A stretch of DNA of 64,000 bases from Candidatus Auribacterota bacterium (GCA_023144635.1 JAGLFH010000049.1:43744-107743); one strand, 5' to 3'. Shown: positions 39,101 to 47,318, counted from the stretch's first letter. Translations and numbers: made by a program. The notes: a model not told the origin generated them from the letters alone.

Positions 39101-41285
39101 TATACGTGAAATATCGGAAGGCAAGGAAGAAGAAACGCGAAAACGGTTGAAAACAGAGCTGGCCTCTGCAAAGAAGCGTTTGAAAAAGAAAAAAGAACAA
39201 GAAAAACTTGTACTGACGAAAAAGCTCGAGAAGGAGAAGAAAGAAAAGCTTATAAAGTCTATTTCTTCATTGACCGGTGATGTTAAAAAGCTTGAAAAGG
39301 AACTTGGTATAAAAACAGCAGAATCTCTTCTAAAAAAACAGTTTATAAAGGACAGATCATTAAAAACATATTTAAAATTTGACGAAACCGGTGGTTTCAG
39401 TGCAGATGATACAAGTGGATATAATAATACAGGTTTTATTCGCGGTACTGATATCTATCAGTGGGATTCAGGAAAATATGGGAATGCTCTTCTTTTTAGC
39501 GGTGTAGTAGGATATATGGAAGTACAGGCTTCTCCTGCTTTAAGCAATATTGAAGATCTGACTTCATTGATGTGGGTATATCCAAAGAGGTTTTTTGACA
39601 ACCGAACAATTTTTTATTATTCATCAAAAGATGGCAAACGTTATTTGAAGCTAAGGATGAAAGAGGACAGGTTATATATTGATATAGTTAATTATAATGA
39701 ACGTGTAAATATTGATACAGGTATTGTCCTTAAAAAGAATAAGTGGCAGCATCTTGGCTTTGCTTATAGCAGTAATACTACAAGACTTCAGATCTTTTTT
39801 AACGGTCGTCAAATTGCTGATGAGAAAACAAAGATCAGGCTTATTATAGAAAATCAGCCGGTTATACTTGGATCTATGATAAGAAAAGAATTTTTTGCAG
39901 GAAAGATTGATGAGTTTAAGCTATTTAACAGAATTCTTACATCAAAAGAAGTATTAAAAAATGTTGAAGAGTTGGTTGTAGATGAAGGTTCTTCTTTTAG
40001 AAAAATGGCTATAGGAAAATTAGAAAAAAGATTTGCTGATTTAACTGTAAAAAAAGAGGGTCTACTAAAAAAAGCTGAAAAGGAAAGAGAAAAAAATATC
40101 AAGCAGCGTGAAGATGATGAAAAAAGAAAGAAAATGTTAGAAGAAAAAAGAAAGTTATTGGCTTCACAACGAGAAAAGGATGAGGAAAAACAAAGACAGA
40201 TTGAAAAAGAAAAAGAAAGAGAAAAAGAACGGGAAAAAGAAAAAGAGAGTCTGTCTGAGCCTACAAAAGAGGCAGAGCGTTTAAAGCAAAGATTTGCAAT
40301 GCTTAAAAGATCTTTAGAGGAAGAAAAAGCACCTATTGGTAAAGAGAAGGAAAGAGAAAAAGAAAAAGATAAAAAATTGCCGATTATAATGCATCTTGAT
40401 TTTGAAAAGATAACGGGAACTAATATCTTAAAAAGTAAAAAAGGAAAGATTAAAGCAGAACTTAGTAATTTAACTAAAAATGATCTTGTTGATTCACCGG
40501 ATGGTAAGGGGCTTAATATTGGACACGGAGGTTTTGTGAAAATTGATAGATCCTCTTCTCTTGCGCTTGAAAAAGGTTTTACAATAAGCTTTTGGATGCG
40601 TGCGAAGACTACAAATAACAGTGTTCTCGTTGAAAAAGGTACTTTTAGAATAGAGATCATTGATGAAAAACTAACGGTTTATTTTTCTAATAGAAGGGAT
40701 AAAAAGCTTGATTATGAACTGGAAAAAGAAAAATGGTATGCTTTAGCTGTTAGTTTCAATGTATTTACAGGTGATTTTAAACTTTTTGTTAATGGTGCGA
40801 ATGTTGCTTCGACAAACATAAATGAAGACATATCCTTAATGGCTGGAGGCATCTTTATTGGTAAGGGAAAAAATGATAGTGCCTCGACTTTTAAAGGTAT
40901 CGTGGATAATTTTCAGCTCTTTTCTGAAGAAGTCTCAGGTCAGGAGCTGATGATAAAAAGTCCGTTTAATATAGAGATTGATTTTATAAAAGGTAATAAA
41001 ACATTTTCTAAAACAGCGGTTATGAGTATTAAAGCAGATAATGCGAGTCACTTTAAAATATTTGAATCTAGCGATAGGCGTAAGGCAAAGTGGGAGAGGA
41101 TGCGTCCACATAAAATATTGATACTTTCACCTAGTGAAGGTAAGAAAGAGATCAAATGTGTAGTGAAAAGCTGGTATGGTGTGGAAAGTAAGGAAAAAAC
41201 ACTTTTCATTGAGGTTATAAAAGAAAAACCAAGTGTTAAGCTTTATTCACCACTTGAAAACACGACAGTAACTGGTAGAAGATGA
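30105..41285 (+). CDS. Giant secreted LamG/coiled-coil repeat protein
   Basis: A 3726-residue protein. The GTG start gives a long n-region; the hydrophobic segment is at about 28-46 with a likely cut after SAFS. Eight LamG/concanavalin-A-like domains start near residues 56, 287, 928, 1356, 1976, 2598, 3085 and 3426, each opening like LxxYxxFD and closing like FFSGxIDELKIY. Between them run Lys/Glu-rich coiled coils of 200-440 residues built from units of about 55-75 residues with KLGE and EGxE motifs. An Ig-like domain (about 3620-3710) ends the protein, and the last residues look like the start of another. I read it as an extended surface fibre carrying lectin-like beads; no close characterised relative comes to mind. 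ATG 30189 is an alternative start. Confidence 0.85.
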   Translation: MKNIFSLIYNTGLSALKCFNNVCKKRALMFFLIGLWFLMVPGSAFSTESILIKKHKSSLVSYWTFNEGRSVIVGDSSGKNNHGLIQGDPKKFSWSTDSLNGTSVSFSGGSFIQVENTPSLSVSGDLTISCWILPRNVSSKSKIISKRNLDNEFALYLIGIEKGKIFGGIGNGKEVSLISKEHNIAKGVWHFVVLVYDSRQKVLKLFLNGKKIGETSAIQSISTGNARLCIGADYEGMTDFFDGVIDNVAIFNTAIPDSDISEEAGNYDILSVRALNDRQIEARRRQFLIGNWDFDIGHGNIIRDRSGSNNHGILKNMEVDSWKDSFIGANLLFDGVDDSMLVKHSSYLDLKRGFTISAWLYPTSFGERRKIIAKRKESKKYNFYLIGEDRGKLYAGIGNGKDITLTPKMTALQRNKWQHVAVTFDLFKGKLILYVNGKKVEEAACNHMVDALDANLVIGGDLDGQADFFNGMIDEVKIYSIGLPAMSIQNIYDKAYYRFKAAEEQRVRLKKIKGEIENFKAKLIDINNKLGILEDIGSAEKGGEEEFLKYLTERYQRKQKELDYQKKVKQKKIKSTNNTIVRLTQEINIMHDILSMQKIKEETVSEDLSLGLKEMDKQIQKGEAIKKKLVELNNKAGVKIKGKAKELKERIVSLNSDIQRRKSQIKLLASELEVPLSFPTLFYQKLSEREPEFKRLFQEQQEKSRYLTSLDKIKGRYEKEISEKKKRFSAFIKENRQKLSQKISELSKVSLDTEETVPSYPYGESYKNWLPEILKTYKKEKNILEQAETLLIKRVERHKGLLIEYERKLKSVNKSIKDKKNALQVTLKKLNEPQEIPVSISEYIPKKLKEMRKQFKTNKFVLDALDKRLKQASSKLKNKIIEENRNKIVSLKDDIQQEIIKINNINSELGIKEEILPAFKKSGLPDVSLAGYYKFDTEKSYSENDFTGKSSPMSLMNFEFGGWDSGRYKTALQFNGVNTYGRINKINLQDPGHFSILFWFYPDRFWGERTILYMGVLGKTSIIFIEEDENKLICGLGNFKSIRRFNLNIKLKKNTWYHFAMTVDQKAKAFNIYLDGKNVLRQTLPFNINFGEPLWVGSATGKQKFFSGRIDELKFYQGIVTAGMLGNKMKEERIEVAIDDMDRLEDLLKELRVKKQQKTQLVEKTRREREIKRQELVDKIKQKSAELNSIFKKLGQEQRQIKIIRGQEKQIYRDLITKISSKKREIEGRKRAAEKRRKEIVATISREKTALKNILEELKEGPVPFFEVTDGREEEVLEKIVSLKKKKEKELKLKKERERREAELRRKEEEENRKNELAKYRSEMQLLIRNTRDIDQKLGIKDSDLKEIDLGMENVKGLVGYFKFDKAVERYVDNETGKDIKLSIHNIRDATWVNGKYNGSLELNGVDSYAVIKNLDLFIKDNFTILLWINPMRFWGNRKILNSGDAQSEKGVLTIEERENKLYAGAGKGRFMKSIVSGGKVKLRPKIWQHIIIRVSKGRADLFFNGEKIVSTKLRDSFSFETETYLGSEKGKGEFFSGHIDELKIYNRALTDTEIYKGGREIEYTASGNVLDKLKKYVQKLKDNLNRKKVQLDTKLEEERKNRVRILMEINNEKIKLNEILRELGEPLREDIKVAKGGEERYLAQIRSSLRRKKTALDKKINEQKKEIERIRASFDKEKERLKNILSKLGEKTYIDIKFDDKNADRSLNTIRNKRREKEKIYLQKAESERQRRAILRREIEMLTKDLNEVLIDLKEPVEKVNIVEGQERQILSALEERITIKRKVLQEKKRKETERRAAFRKDIINVRIELAQVMIDLGESAPSEKEINYGEEEAELKRLKRKLADARSKLQKKRRLEKKRKEKALADIEKEKELLRAFLQKVGEDISQYDFTVIEGQEKKTLRRIVQVRVEKEQEYKQKIEEEKRRKKQEKRERQKYLEVKIKKERVKLKEIYQQLGVTGEIPTIGEVKGVEAENLLSYYRFEEGYGEKINDWQNAESQIVLKGTDVDTWTEGRFGKAIFFNGVSSFGTIDVPNKIKKLPPVTISMWIYPTRFWGSRTILMLNEENNSNGSLAVSIDENELFVSMKKRGIDFKLKRKAVLFRNNWYHVAVVYNQSLSRLTLFVNNKMISHISLDADIKKIDRIFLGSKEGKQEFFAGRIDELKIFSKAFSKKDIIRLGEELKVQEVFEDVDNMEIHYKELTEKVKNAQNKLNKKNSKEKERVDAVKQKIKQEKSELISLLKKLGEPPIVSVVIKEGREEEALESLRKQKKQKKELLDNLLKEKKEKRKRLLAEIETRWQQLNKIFKKLGEQAVLKPMPREGEEEKDLKEINNKLKVKKALLAKNQEEERILRRQLRLKIKEAKVHLEILRDKLGIRERVVVDMTPGKEEAVLATINNEIERREKELVLKLEKVRHTRRKEFLEKIEEKKKDLYSIMDKLGETDRPEFKAPEGKEINVLKRIDTLIVQKREKYRDIQKEKQRQLMKHRSEFLAYLDKLNDVLNKLNEPSSRVAFNEETPERSITDIKDLVRIKTIELRKREEEEKKAQEELKQNRKMLVKSLEEEKQSVLKLAAVLNKTNYKLPIVVGVSKENKKEKLLIYYDCNVPTYNSIPNKALGRYSATLVDIRKDNWVDGKFGKSLELNGVNNYASVKGIECPVKNGASVMMWIYPTRFWGIRSIAVLEGKDARLKLAVEDDKLYLQFHNSYQKKVYDKIFKLKKNDWQHVALTYDDRTKKVQLYLSGKKVFERYLELNLTGNIDEFVLGASKGGSEFFSGRVDEVRLYNHVINEANIEKKMMEKKIVTAEETLEVINLKLVKLQREKKLLEEEYNEMQRKIREERERVLQQIEKEIVKVNDIKEKLGEGADYRIRIPEGQEKESLAKVINERKKIEGLWQKHLTKKKNIREKYLALIEKEKVKLIDFKKKLGEVPIYQIDIVEGYEKDVYQKVKQDRLKKEEQWNHKVEGEKREKRIAMLKEIEKLQTDLNSAKKELKEKRYPIREISEGKEEETRKRLKTELASAKKRLKKKKEQEKLVLTKKLEKEKKEKLIKSISSLTGDVKKLEKELGIKTAESLLKKQFIKDRSLKTYLKFDETGGFSADDTSGYNNTGFIRGTDIYQWDSGKYGNALLFSGVVGYMEVQASPALSNIEDLTSLMWVYPKRFFDNRTIFYYSSKDGKRYLKLRMKEDRLYIDIVNYNERVNIDTGIVLKKNKWQHLGFAYSSNTTRLQIFFNGRQIADEKTKIRLIIENQPVILGSMIRKEFFAGKIDEFKLFNRILTSKEVLKNVEELVVDEGSSFRKMAIGKLEKRFADLTVKKEGLLKKAEKEREKNIKQREDDEKRKKMLEEKRKLLASQREKDEEKQRQIEKEKEREKEREKEKESLSEPTKEAERLKQRFAMLKRSLEEEKAPIGKEKEREKEKDKKLPIIMHLDFEKITGTNILKSKKGKIKAELSNLTKNDLVDSPDGKGLNIGHGGFVKIDRSSSLALEKGFTISFWMRAKTTNNSVLVEKGTFRIEIIDEKLTVYFSNRRDKKLDYELEKEKWYALAVSFNVFTGDFKLFVNGANVASTNINEDISLMAGGIFIGKGKNDSASTFKGIVDNFQLFSEEVSGQELMIKSPFNIEIDFIKGNKTFSKTAVMSIKADNASHFKIFESSDRRKAKWERMRPHKILILSPSEGKKEIKCVVKSWYGVESKEKTLFIEVIKEKPSVKLYSPLENTTVTGRR

Positions 41286-41292
41286 GGAAAAG

Positions 41293-43158
41293 ATGTCAGG
41301 AGTAAAGAGCAAAAATTTTGTTTTATTAAGTTACATAATGTTATCGATAGCATTGGCATTTTTTGCTTTGAATACTTTTGTGAAATTTCTTGGTATAGAA
41401 GCATTTAAAAGAGGTGATTATCAGAGGGCTAGAAAGTATTTTTCTCTGCTTATACCAAAAGATAGAAAGATGATAGGGATAACTTATTATAAAGATAAAT
41501 TATTTGAAGAAGCTTTCAATTATTACAAAAAAGCTAATGATGAAAAAGGCATGGGTTTAGCATATTTGGGATTAAAAAATTATGACAAAGCCATAGAATA
41601 TTTTGAGAAGACAAAGAGCTACAGTAATAAGGGTTTCGCGCTTTTAGGACAAAAAAAATATAAAGAAGCATTAGAGCTTTTTGAAAAAGCAGAGGATAAT
41701 TCCGGATTGGGTCTTGCATATCTTTCAATGGGGGATCTAGACAAAGCTGAAGAGGCTTTTAGGAATAGTTCTGATAATTTTGGATTAGGGGTTGTTCTTT
41801 ATTCAAAGGGACAGCATTTTGCTGCTATGAAGGCTTTTAAGAAATCTCCAAACAATACTGCAAAAGGGATGAGTTATTTTATAAAGGGTGATCTGAAAAA
41901 GGCAAAAAAATATTTTAGCAAAAAAGCTGATCTGACTATACAAGGTTTTTTTGACTTTCTAATCGGTAACTATGATAAGGCAGAGGAGATCTATATTTAT
42001 TCGAAAGATGATAAAAAACAAGGTCTTTTATTTATGAAGATAGGGCAGCTTGGTCAAGCTTATGAGAAGTTCACATCTCTTTCAGATTATGAAAATCTTG
42101 GAGAGCTTTTTTATCGTGTAAAAGATTATGAACGATCTTTTGAATATTTTAAAAAGGCAGGAAAAGATAAAAAAGCTTTTGATGCTCTTATGGCAAGGCA
42201 GGATGTTGACAGGGCTATTACATTTGCTAAAAATATTCTTCAAAGGGAAATAAACTATCCAAAGCTCCGCCTTTCAATATCAGAAATTTATAGAAAAGAA
42301 GGTAAATTTGATTTTGCTCTTCAGGAGCTTGACAAAGTTTCTAAGAATAATGCTTATGAAGATATTGCGTTTTTATATAAAGCAAGAACATATTTTTATA
42401 ATAAGGATTATAAATCTGCATCAAATGAGATAGATAAATTAAAAGGTCTTTATAATGATAAGACTTGGTTTAAAAGCATTGCTCTTAGCTCAAAAAATTT
42501 AAATGAACTATCAGGAAAAAAAGTTGTAGATGTAGAGCAAAAGATAGAAAAGGATGAAGAAGAGGATGATGATTCATTTGAAGATGAAGAAGAAGGCTCA
42601 TCGATATTAAAGTGGATATTAATAATGCTTGGCATAGGTGCTCTTGGGGGTGCTATCTATTTTGTATACACCCATATTGATAAAAAAGCAGCTGTAGACC
42701 AGAGAAAATCTATTCTTGGTAATAGTAATAAGTTAGGAGCTAAAGGAAAAATTGAAGAAGTTGTAAATGTTCAACAAGTTTTAAAATTGGATGATTTTAA
42801 ATTTGATGGAATCAATGTGCTTTTAAGTGTACTTAAAAAGCAGGGTATAAAAACTATGCGTGATGAAATTGTTGAGCTTTCCGGTGAAGGGGAAAATAAA
42901 CTTTCTGTATATGGGATATATCTTGCATCAAGAGCAAAAAACGTTGCAGTAAAGGGTATTAAAATAGATTGGAGTTATTTAAATGATGTAAAAACATCAG
43001 TGATAGTATTTTTTAAGGATGAAACATTTGCTAATCTTATGGCTATAAAAGACAAAAAAGTTTCTCTGGACTTTGGGATGGATAAACTGGTTACTATCAG
43101 TGTTGATGATTTTCTCTTGGTCTGGAATGAATATGTTATGATTTTTGGAGCATCGTAA
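41293..43158 (+). CDS. Membrane TPR protein with degenerate peptidase C39-like domain
   Basis: The 621-residue protein has an N-terminal TM helix (about 10-30) and a TPR array (about 35-400) with short alternating YxxAxxYFxKA-like helices. An acidic stretch (EKDEEEDDDSFEDEEEGSS, about 415-433), a second TM helix (about 436-456) and a C-terminal domain (about 487-621) follow. That domain is co-linear with C39-like peptidase domains: VQQVLKLDDFKFDGINVLLS, LSVYGIYLASRAKN, VSVDDFLLVWNEY-like ending. The catalytic Cys position reads Ile (DGIN for DCGx) and the His position reads Phe (ETFANLMAI). It is thus probably a binding, not cutting, domain. The stop overlaps the RHS start by ATG sharing. Confidence 0.7.
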   Translation: MSGVKSKNFVLLSYIMLSIALAFFALNTFVKFLGIEAFKRGDYQRARKYFSLLIPKDRKMIGITYYKDKLFEEAFNYYKKANDEKGMGLAYLGLKNYDKAIEYFEKTKSYSNKGFALLGQKKYKEALELFEKAEDNSGLGLAYLSMGDLDKAEEAFRNSSDNFGLGVVLYSKGQHFAAMKAFKKSPNNTAKGMSYFIKGDLKKAKKYFSKKADLTIQGFFDFLIGNYDKAEEIYIYSKDDKKQGLLFMKIGQLGQAYEKFTSLSDYENLGELFYRVKDYERSFEYFKKAGKDKKAFDALMARQDVDRAITFAKNILQREINYPKLRLSISEIYRKEGKFDFALQELDKVSKNNAYEDIAFLYKARTYFYNKDYKSASNEIDKLKGLYNDKTWFKSIALSSKNLNELSGKKVVDVEQKIEKDEEEDDDSFEDEEEGSSILKWILIMLGIGALGGAIYFVYTHIDKKAAVDQRKSILGNSNKLGAKGKIEEVVNVQQVLKLDDFKFDGINVLLSVLKKQGIKTMRDEIVELSGEGENKLSVYGIYLASRAKNVAVKGIKIDWSYLNDVKTSVIVFFKDETFANLMAIKDKKVSLDFGMDKLVTISVDDFLLVWNEYVMIFGAS

Positions 43159-46100
43159 TGACAGGAAAAAAAGGAAAAAAAATCAGTAAAAATCTTTTAC
43201 CTATAAAAGGAATTGTGATATTTGCAGTTCTTTTTACTGTAGTTCTAGGATTCAGGTTGCTGACAGTAACTACGTTTAAGCCAAAACTGGGTCAGGATGC
43301 ATTGTATCTTGATGCATTAAATACCGAGCGTTCAAAGTCCATGCTTGAAATATATGATGAGCGAATATCTTTTAAATGCGATTTTTTAGGTCTTCCTGAC
43401 AATGTTCTTAGAGCAAATGATCATAACAGAAAACCTATGGTTTCATATATTGATATTCCCAAAGGAAGACTTATATATAGCGGTGATGATATTCAAGTAA
43501 AAAGGCAGGATTTGTTACTTGATAAAAGAGGTCAAATACAGATCAAGGATAAAAAAGATCCATTCCTTTCATTTACGCGTATTTTTATGAGTGATCATCC
43601 ATCAAAGACAAGTAATCTGGGATATGGATGGTCACATAATTTTAATTACCAATTTTTTAATATTGGTGAGGTCTATACGATTATAGACTGGCGCGGTGAA
43701 ATTTATTCCTTTGCTTATGACTATAAGGATGAAAGATTTCAGCAGATTTCCGGACTTGCAACGGAGCTTGTTAGAAAAGGAGAGGATGATTTTATATGGA
43801 CAACACCGGATAAAAGTCAGTTGTCATTTAACCACAACAGAAGATTTTCTCAATATTCTCTCAATCAGATAAAGACATTAGGAGGAAGAGTCTTAGATTT
43901 TAAATATGATCAGGAAATAGGTAAATTTGTGTCAATTAGAGATACAGCAACAGACCTTTCTCTTGAATTTCGTTATGGAGCCAATGGCCTTATTTCACAG
44001 GTTACTTTTTCAGATAATACTATTGTTAATTATAAGTATGATGAAACCGGCAATCTTCTATCGTCTAATAATTTGAGTACAGGTTATTTAGAAGAATATG
44101 ATTATAAAAGCCTCAACAATATACATAGCATTACAAATATTAAAATGCATGATAGAAAACTTTCATTTGTATATGACACATTAGGAAGGATAGAGGCGGT
44201 CATACATGGTGAAGGAAAAACGTCCCGATTTATATACGATGATATTTTGGGAATAGTAGGTGTTACTGATGTTGAGGGTAATAACTATAAATATATTTGT
44301 GAAGGGAAAGCTATATTAAGAATAGTAGATCCTATTAAAAATGAGCAGCATTTTTTTTACAGTAACAATAGGCAAATTTTAAAAGCTGTATTTGCAGATG
44401 GTTCTTATATGATAAAAAAATATAATGATACTGGAAATATAATGGAAAGCGAGATTGCTCCAGGTAATGTCAATTATTTTGATTATAATTTAAAAAGTGG
44501 GAAACTTGCTAAGTTTATAAATCCACTTGGAAGAATGGTCAAATTTGAATTCAATGAATCAGGTTTACCTATTAAAAGAGTAGGCTTAAAGGGTGAAAAT
44601 TTTTTAATGGAATATGATTCATTTGGTAGAATTACCGGAATAACAGATCCGTCAAATGTTAAATACACATTTAATTATGATAATTGGGGTAATGTGCAAA
44701 AAATATTTTCGAGTGGAGGGAGGGAAACATTTTATGAATATGATGAACTCGGAAGGCTAAAGACACATGTTAATCGAGAAGGTATTAAAAAAGAGATAAG
44801 GTATGAAGATAAGGACCGGACGAAAAAGATAATATATTCTGACGGTTCTGTATGTTTAGATAAGTTTAATAATTTTGGTGAAATCATCAAAAGAGTTTTT
44901 AATAAGCAAATAACAAAATATAATTATGACGCAGCCGGTAATCTGACGGAGGTTATATTTGCAAATGGGCAAAAGATTAAAAAATCATACGATAATATTG
45001 GTAACGTAGTTTACGAAAAAAATATTTATGGCGTTGAGAATGAATATGTTTATGACGGATTATCACGTTTAATAGAAGAAAAAAACGTAAAGACAAATGC
45101 ATTAACTAAATTTGAATACAGTAAGGAACAAGGAAGTGGACAGAAGTTATTTAGTCCTCAATTTACAAAAAAAACATTTCCTGACTCCGAAGTTTTAACA
45201 AACAAATATGATTCTTTAGGGCAAATTATTGAAATCATTGAACCAACAGGTAAAAAGAAAGAAATATCTTATGACAAGACCGGCAATATTACAAAAATAA
45301 AGAAAAATGAGCTGTTTGAAACAATATATGCTTATGATCAGGCGGAAAATCTTGAATCTGTTTTTAAGCCAGGAAACCAGATTTTTCTTTACGATTATAA
45401 TTGGCGTCATCAAATAATCGGTGCGGTTGACCCGGAAGCACATCCTTATACCTATAGATATGATGATAATGGTAATTTACAGAGTGTCTATAACGCAGAG
45501 AAGCAAACCTTTTCTTTTTTCTATAGTCCAAGCGGTAATTTGACGGCTTTTGAATTTCCTTCCAAACTTGTTTATGAATACGGATATGATGATCTGAACC
45601 GTTTGGTCACTATTGCAAAGGGTCCTGAAGATTTTACGGAAGTTTCATATGATCTGGATGGCAGTATTTCATCAATAGCACATTCTTCAGGAATATTTGA
45701 ATCAAGAAGTTATAATAATCTTAGATTATTGACAGCAAAGAAATTTTCAGATGATACACTATACAACTACTCTTATGATAATTATGGAAGAATAAAGACT
45801 ATTAATGGAGACGGATTCAATAAAACTTTTGAATATGATGATGAGGCACGTGTTTCGCGGATGACGATCAATCAGCTTTCTTTTACATTTTCATATACAA
45901 AAGGGGGAAAAATATCAAGAATAATTTATCCGGATAGATATGAAATAGCTTATGAATATGATGAAAAAGGATTGATAAAAGAAATTAAAGATTCTTCTGG
46001 TGATAAGATCCTGTTTAAATATGATGCAAGGGGAAACAAGCAATCGATCCATTATTCAAACAGAGTTAAAGAAACTTTTGGTTATGATGATCTTGGACTT

Positions 46101-47318
46101 GTTTCAAGAATTAAAATATCAAATTGGAAAGATGAAAAAATATTAGATGCTTACATGAATTATAATTATCTAAATCAATTTTCTGATTTAAAAGTTTCAC
46201 AGCTGCAACGTGATGAAGAAGAAGTGCGATATCAATATGATTCCTTAATGAGAATAACAAGAGAAGTAACAGATGAAAAACAAAATGAATATCATTATGA
46301 TCCTAACGGGAACTTAATAGAAGAATCATCGCAGAACTCAAAAGATAAAAGATCTTTTGCAAAAAGCCAGGATAACATGCTTACAAGAATAGAAGATTCT
46401 CTTTTTAGCGGAGGAGGTTATGTTCCACTTTTAGGCGTAATGCCAAAGCGGCCTCCTGAATATGTAAATGTAAATGAAAGTGTGTGTCAGATAGACCGTA
46501 AAAAGAACATGTTTTATCTTGATAAATTTAAATTACATCCAGGAGAAAATATTCTTAAGATTAATGCAATCGACAGAATCGGGTATAAAGAATCACTAAA
46601 AATGAAAGTATTTTTAGATGAAGAAGCAACTGCAACATTTTCTTATGATCCAATTGGAAACATCCAGTGTATTTCAAAAAAAGGTACAATAAAGGCTTTT
46701 GAATGGAACCATCAAAACCGTATTGAAAATGTTATAAACGAGCGCAGAGAAGTAACGAAATATGGATATTATGATGATGGAATGTTAGCATTTACAACAG
46801 ATGATTATGGTGACAGAACGCAATTTATATATGGCCCAAACGGAAAACTTTTAGCCGAACAGCAGGGAAAAGGAGGCCTTTCAGCTAAATATGTATATGC
46901 TCCTGACGGGAGCATCTTGTTTAAGCTTGAAAGAGGTGAGAAAAAATATTTTTACCATCTTTTACCGGATAGAAGTGTAAAAGTCATGACAGATCGTTTT
47001 GGTAATCTGGCTAAGCAGTATTCATATGATGGTTTTGGTAAAGTGACTGGTGAAGTTGGTAGAATAAGAAATAACTTTTTATATAAAGGAATGTTCTTTG
47101 ATGAATATTCTGATCTATATTTTCATAAAGGACGTTACTATTCAGCAGAGTACAGAGCCTATCTAGGTGGCGATTTGCGTGATGTTGGTTTTGCCGCAAA
47201 CCATCTCTCTCCGGTTTCTAATCTGTTTGGAATAGATGTTTTGCTTATGCATCTTAATAAAAAGACAGATCCATTGCCTACATTACAAAAAAAGATAGAT
47301 GTGTTTTATGGCTATTAA
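43158..47318 (+). CDS. Membrane-anchored RHS/YD-repeat protein without large toxin tip
   Basis: The 1386-residue protein has one N-terminal TM helix (about 15-32), a beta-rich N-terminal region with SNLGYGWSHNFNYQF typical of RHS proteins, and then dozens of YD repeats (GxxxxYxYDxxGxL). A small beta-sandwich is inserted at about 1090-1155, and the RHS core end is FLYKGMFFDEYSDLYFHKGR and YRAYLGGD. Only about 47 residues follow the core, too short for a typical nuclease or other toxin. RHS repeats form a hollow shell in known toxin-delivery proteins. The position next to the TPR/C39-like and giant LamG genes suggests a surface-structure role. Confidence 0.88.
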   Translation: MTGKKGKKISKNLLPIKGIVIFAVLFTVVLGFRLLTVTTFKPKLGQDALYLDALNTERSKSMLEIYDERISFKCDFLGLPDNVLRANDHNRKPMVSYIDIPKGRLIYSGDDIQVKRQDLLLDKRGQIQIKDKKDPFLSFTRIFMSDHPSKTSNLGYGWSHNFNYQFFNIGEVYTIIDWRGEIYSFAYDYKDERFQQISGLATELVRKGEDDFIWTTPDKSQLSFNHNRRFSQYSLNQIKTLGGRVLDFKYDQEIGKFVSIRDTATDLSLEFRYGANGLISQVTFSDNTIVNYKYDETGNLLSSNNLSTGYLEEYDYKSLNNIHSITNIKMHDRKLSFVYDTLGRIEAVIHGEGKTSRFIYDDILGIVGVTDVEGNNYKYICEGKAILRIVDPIKNEQHFFYSNNRQILKAVFADGSYMIKKYNDTGNIMESEIAPGNVNYFDYNLKSGKLAKFINPLGRMVKFEFNESGLPIKRVGLKGENFLMEYDSFGRITGITDPSNVKYTFNYDNWGNVQKIFSSGGRETFYEYDELGRLKTHVNREGIKKEIRYEDKDRTKKIIYSDGSVCLDKFNNFGEIIKRVFNKQITKYNYDAAGNLTEVIFANGQKIKKSYDNIGNVVYEKNIYGVENEYVYDGLSRLIEEKNVKTNALTKFEYSKEQGSGQKLFSPQFTKKTFPDSEVLTNKYDSLGQIIEIIEPTGKKKEISYDKTGNITKIKKNELFETIYAYDQAENLESVFKPGNQIFLYDYNWRHQIIGAVDPEAHPYTYRYDDNGNLQSVYNAEKQTFSFFYSPSGNLTAFEFPSKLVYEYGYDDLNRLVTIAKGPEDFTEVSYDLDGSISSIAHSSGIFESRSYNNLRLLTAKKFSDDTLYNYSYDNYGRIKTINGDGFNKTFEYDDEARVSRMTINQLSFTFSYTKGGKISRIIYPDRYEIAYEYDEKGLIKEIKDSSGDKILFKYDARGNKQSIHYSNRVKETFGYDDLGLVSRIKISNWKDEKILDAYMNYNYLNQFSDLKVSQLQRDEEEVRYQYDSLMRITREVTDEKQNEYHYDPNGNLIEESSQNSKDKRSFAKSQDNMLTRIEDSLFSGGGYVPLLGVMPKRPPEYVNVNESVCQIDRKKNMFYLDKFKLHPGENILKINAIDRIGYKESLKMKVFLDEEATATFSYDPIGNIQCISKKGTIKAFEWNHQNRIENVINERREVTKYGYYDDGMLAFTTDDYGDRTQFIYGPNGKLLAEQQGKGGLSAKYVYAPDGSILFKLERGEKKYFYHLLPDRSVKVMTDRFGNLAKQYSYDGFGKVTGEVGRIRNNFLYKGMFFDEYSDLYFHKGRYYSAEYRAYLGGDLRDVGFAANHLSPVSNLFGIDVLLMHLNKKTDPLPTLQKKIDVFYGY

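Noticed and set aside
39854..40660. 268-residue open frame on the minus strand opposite the giant LamG gene
   Set aside because: It is Ser/Phe-rich low-complexity sequence, the expected mirror of Lys/Glu-rich coding on the plus strand, with no ribosome site or domain.
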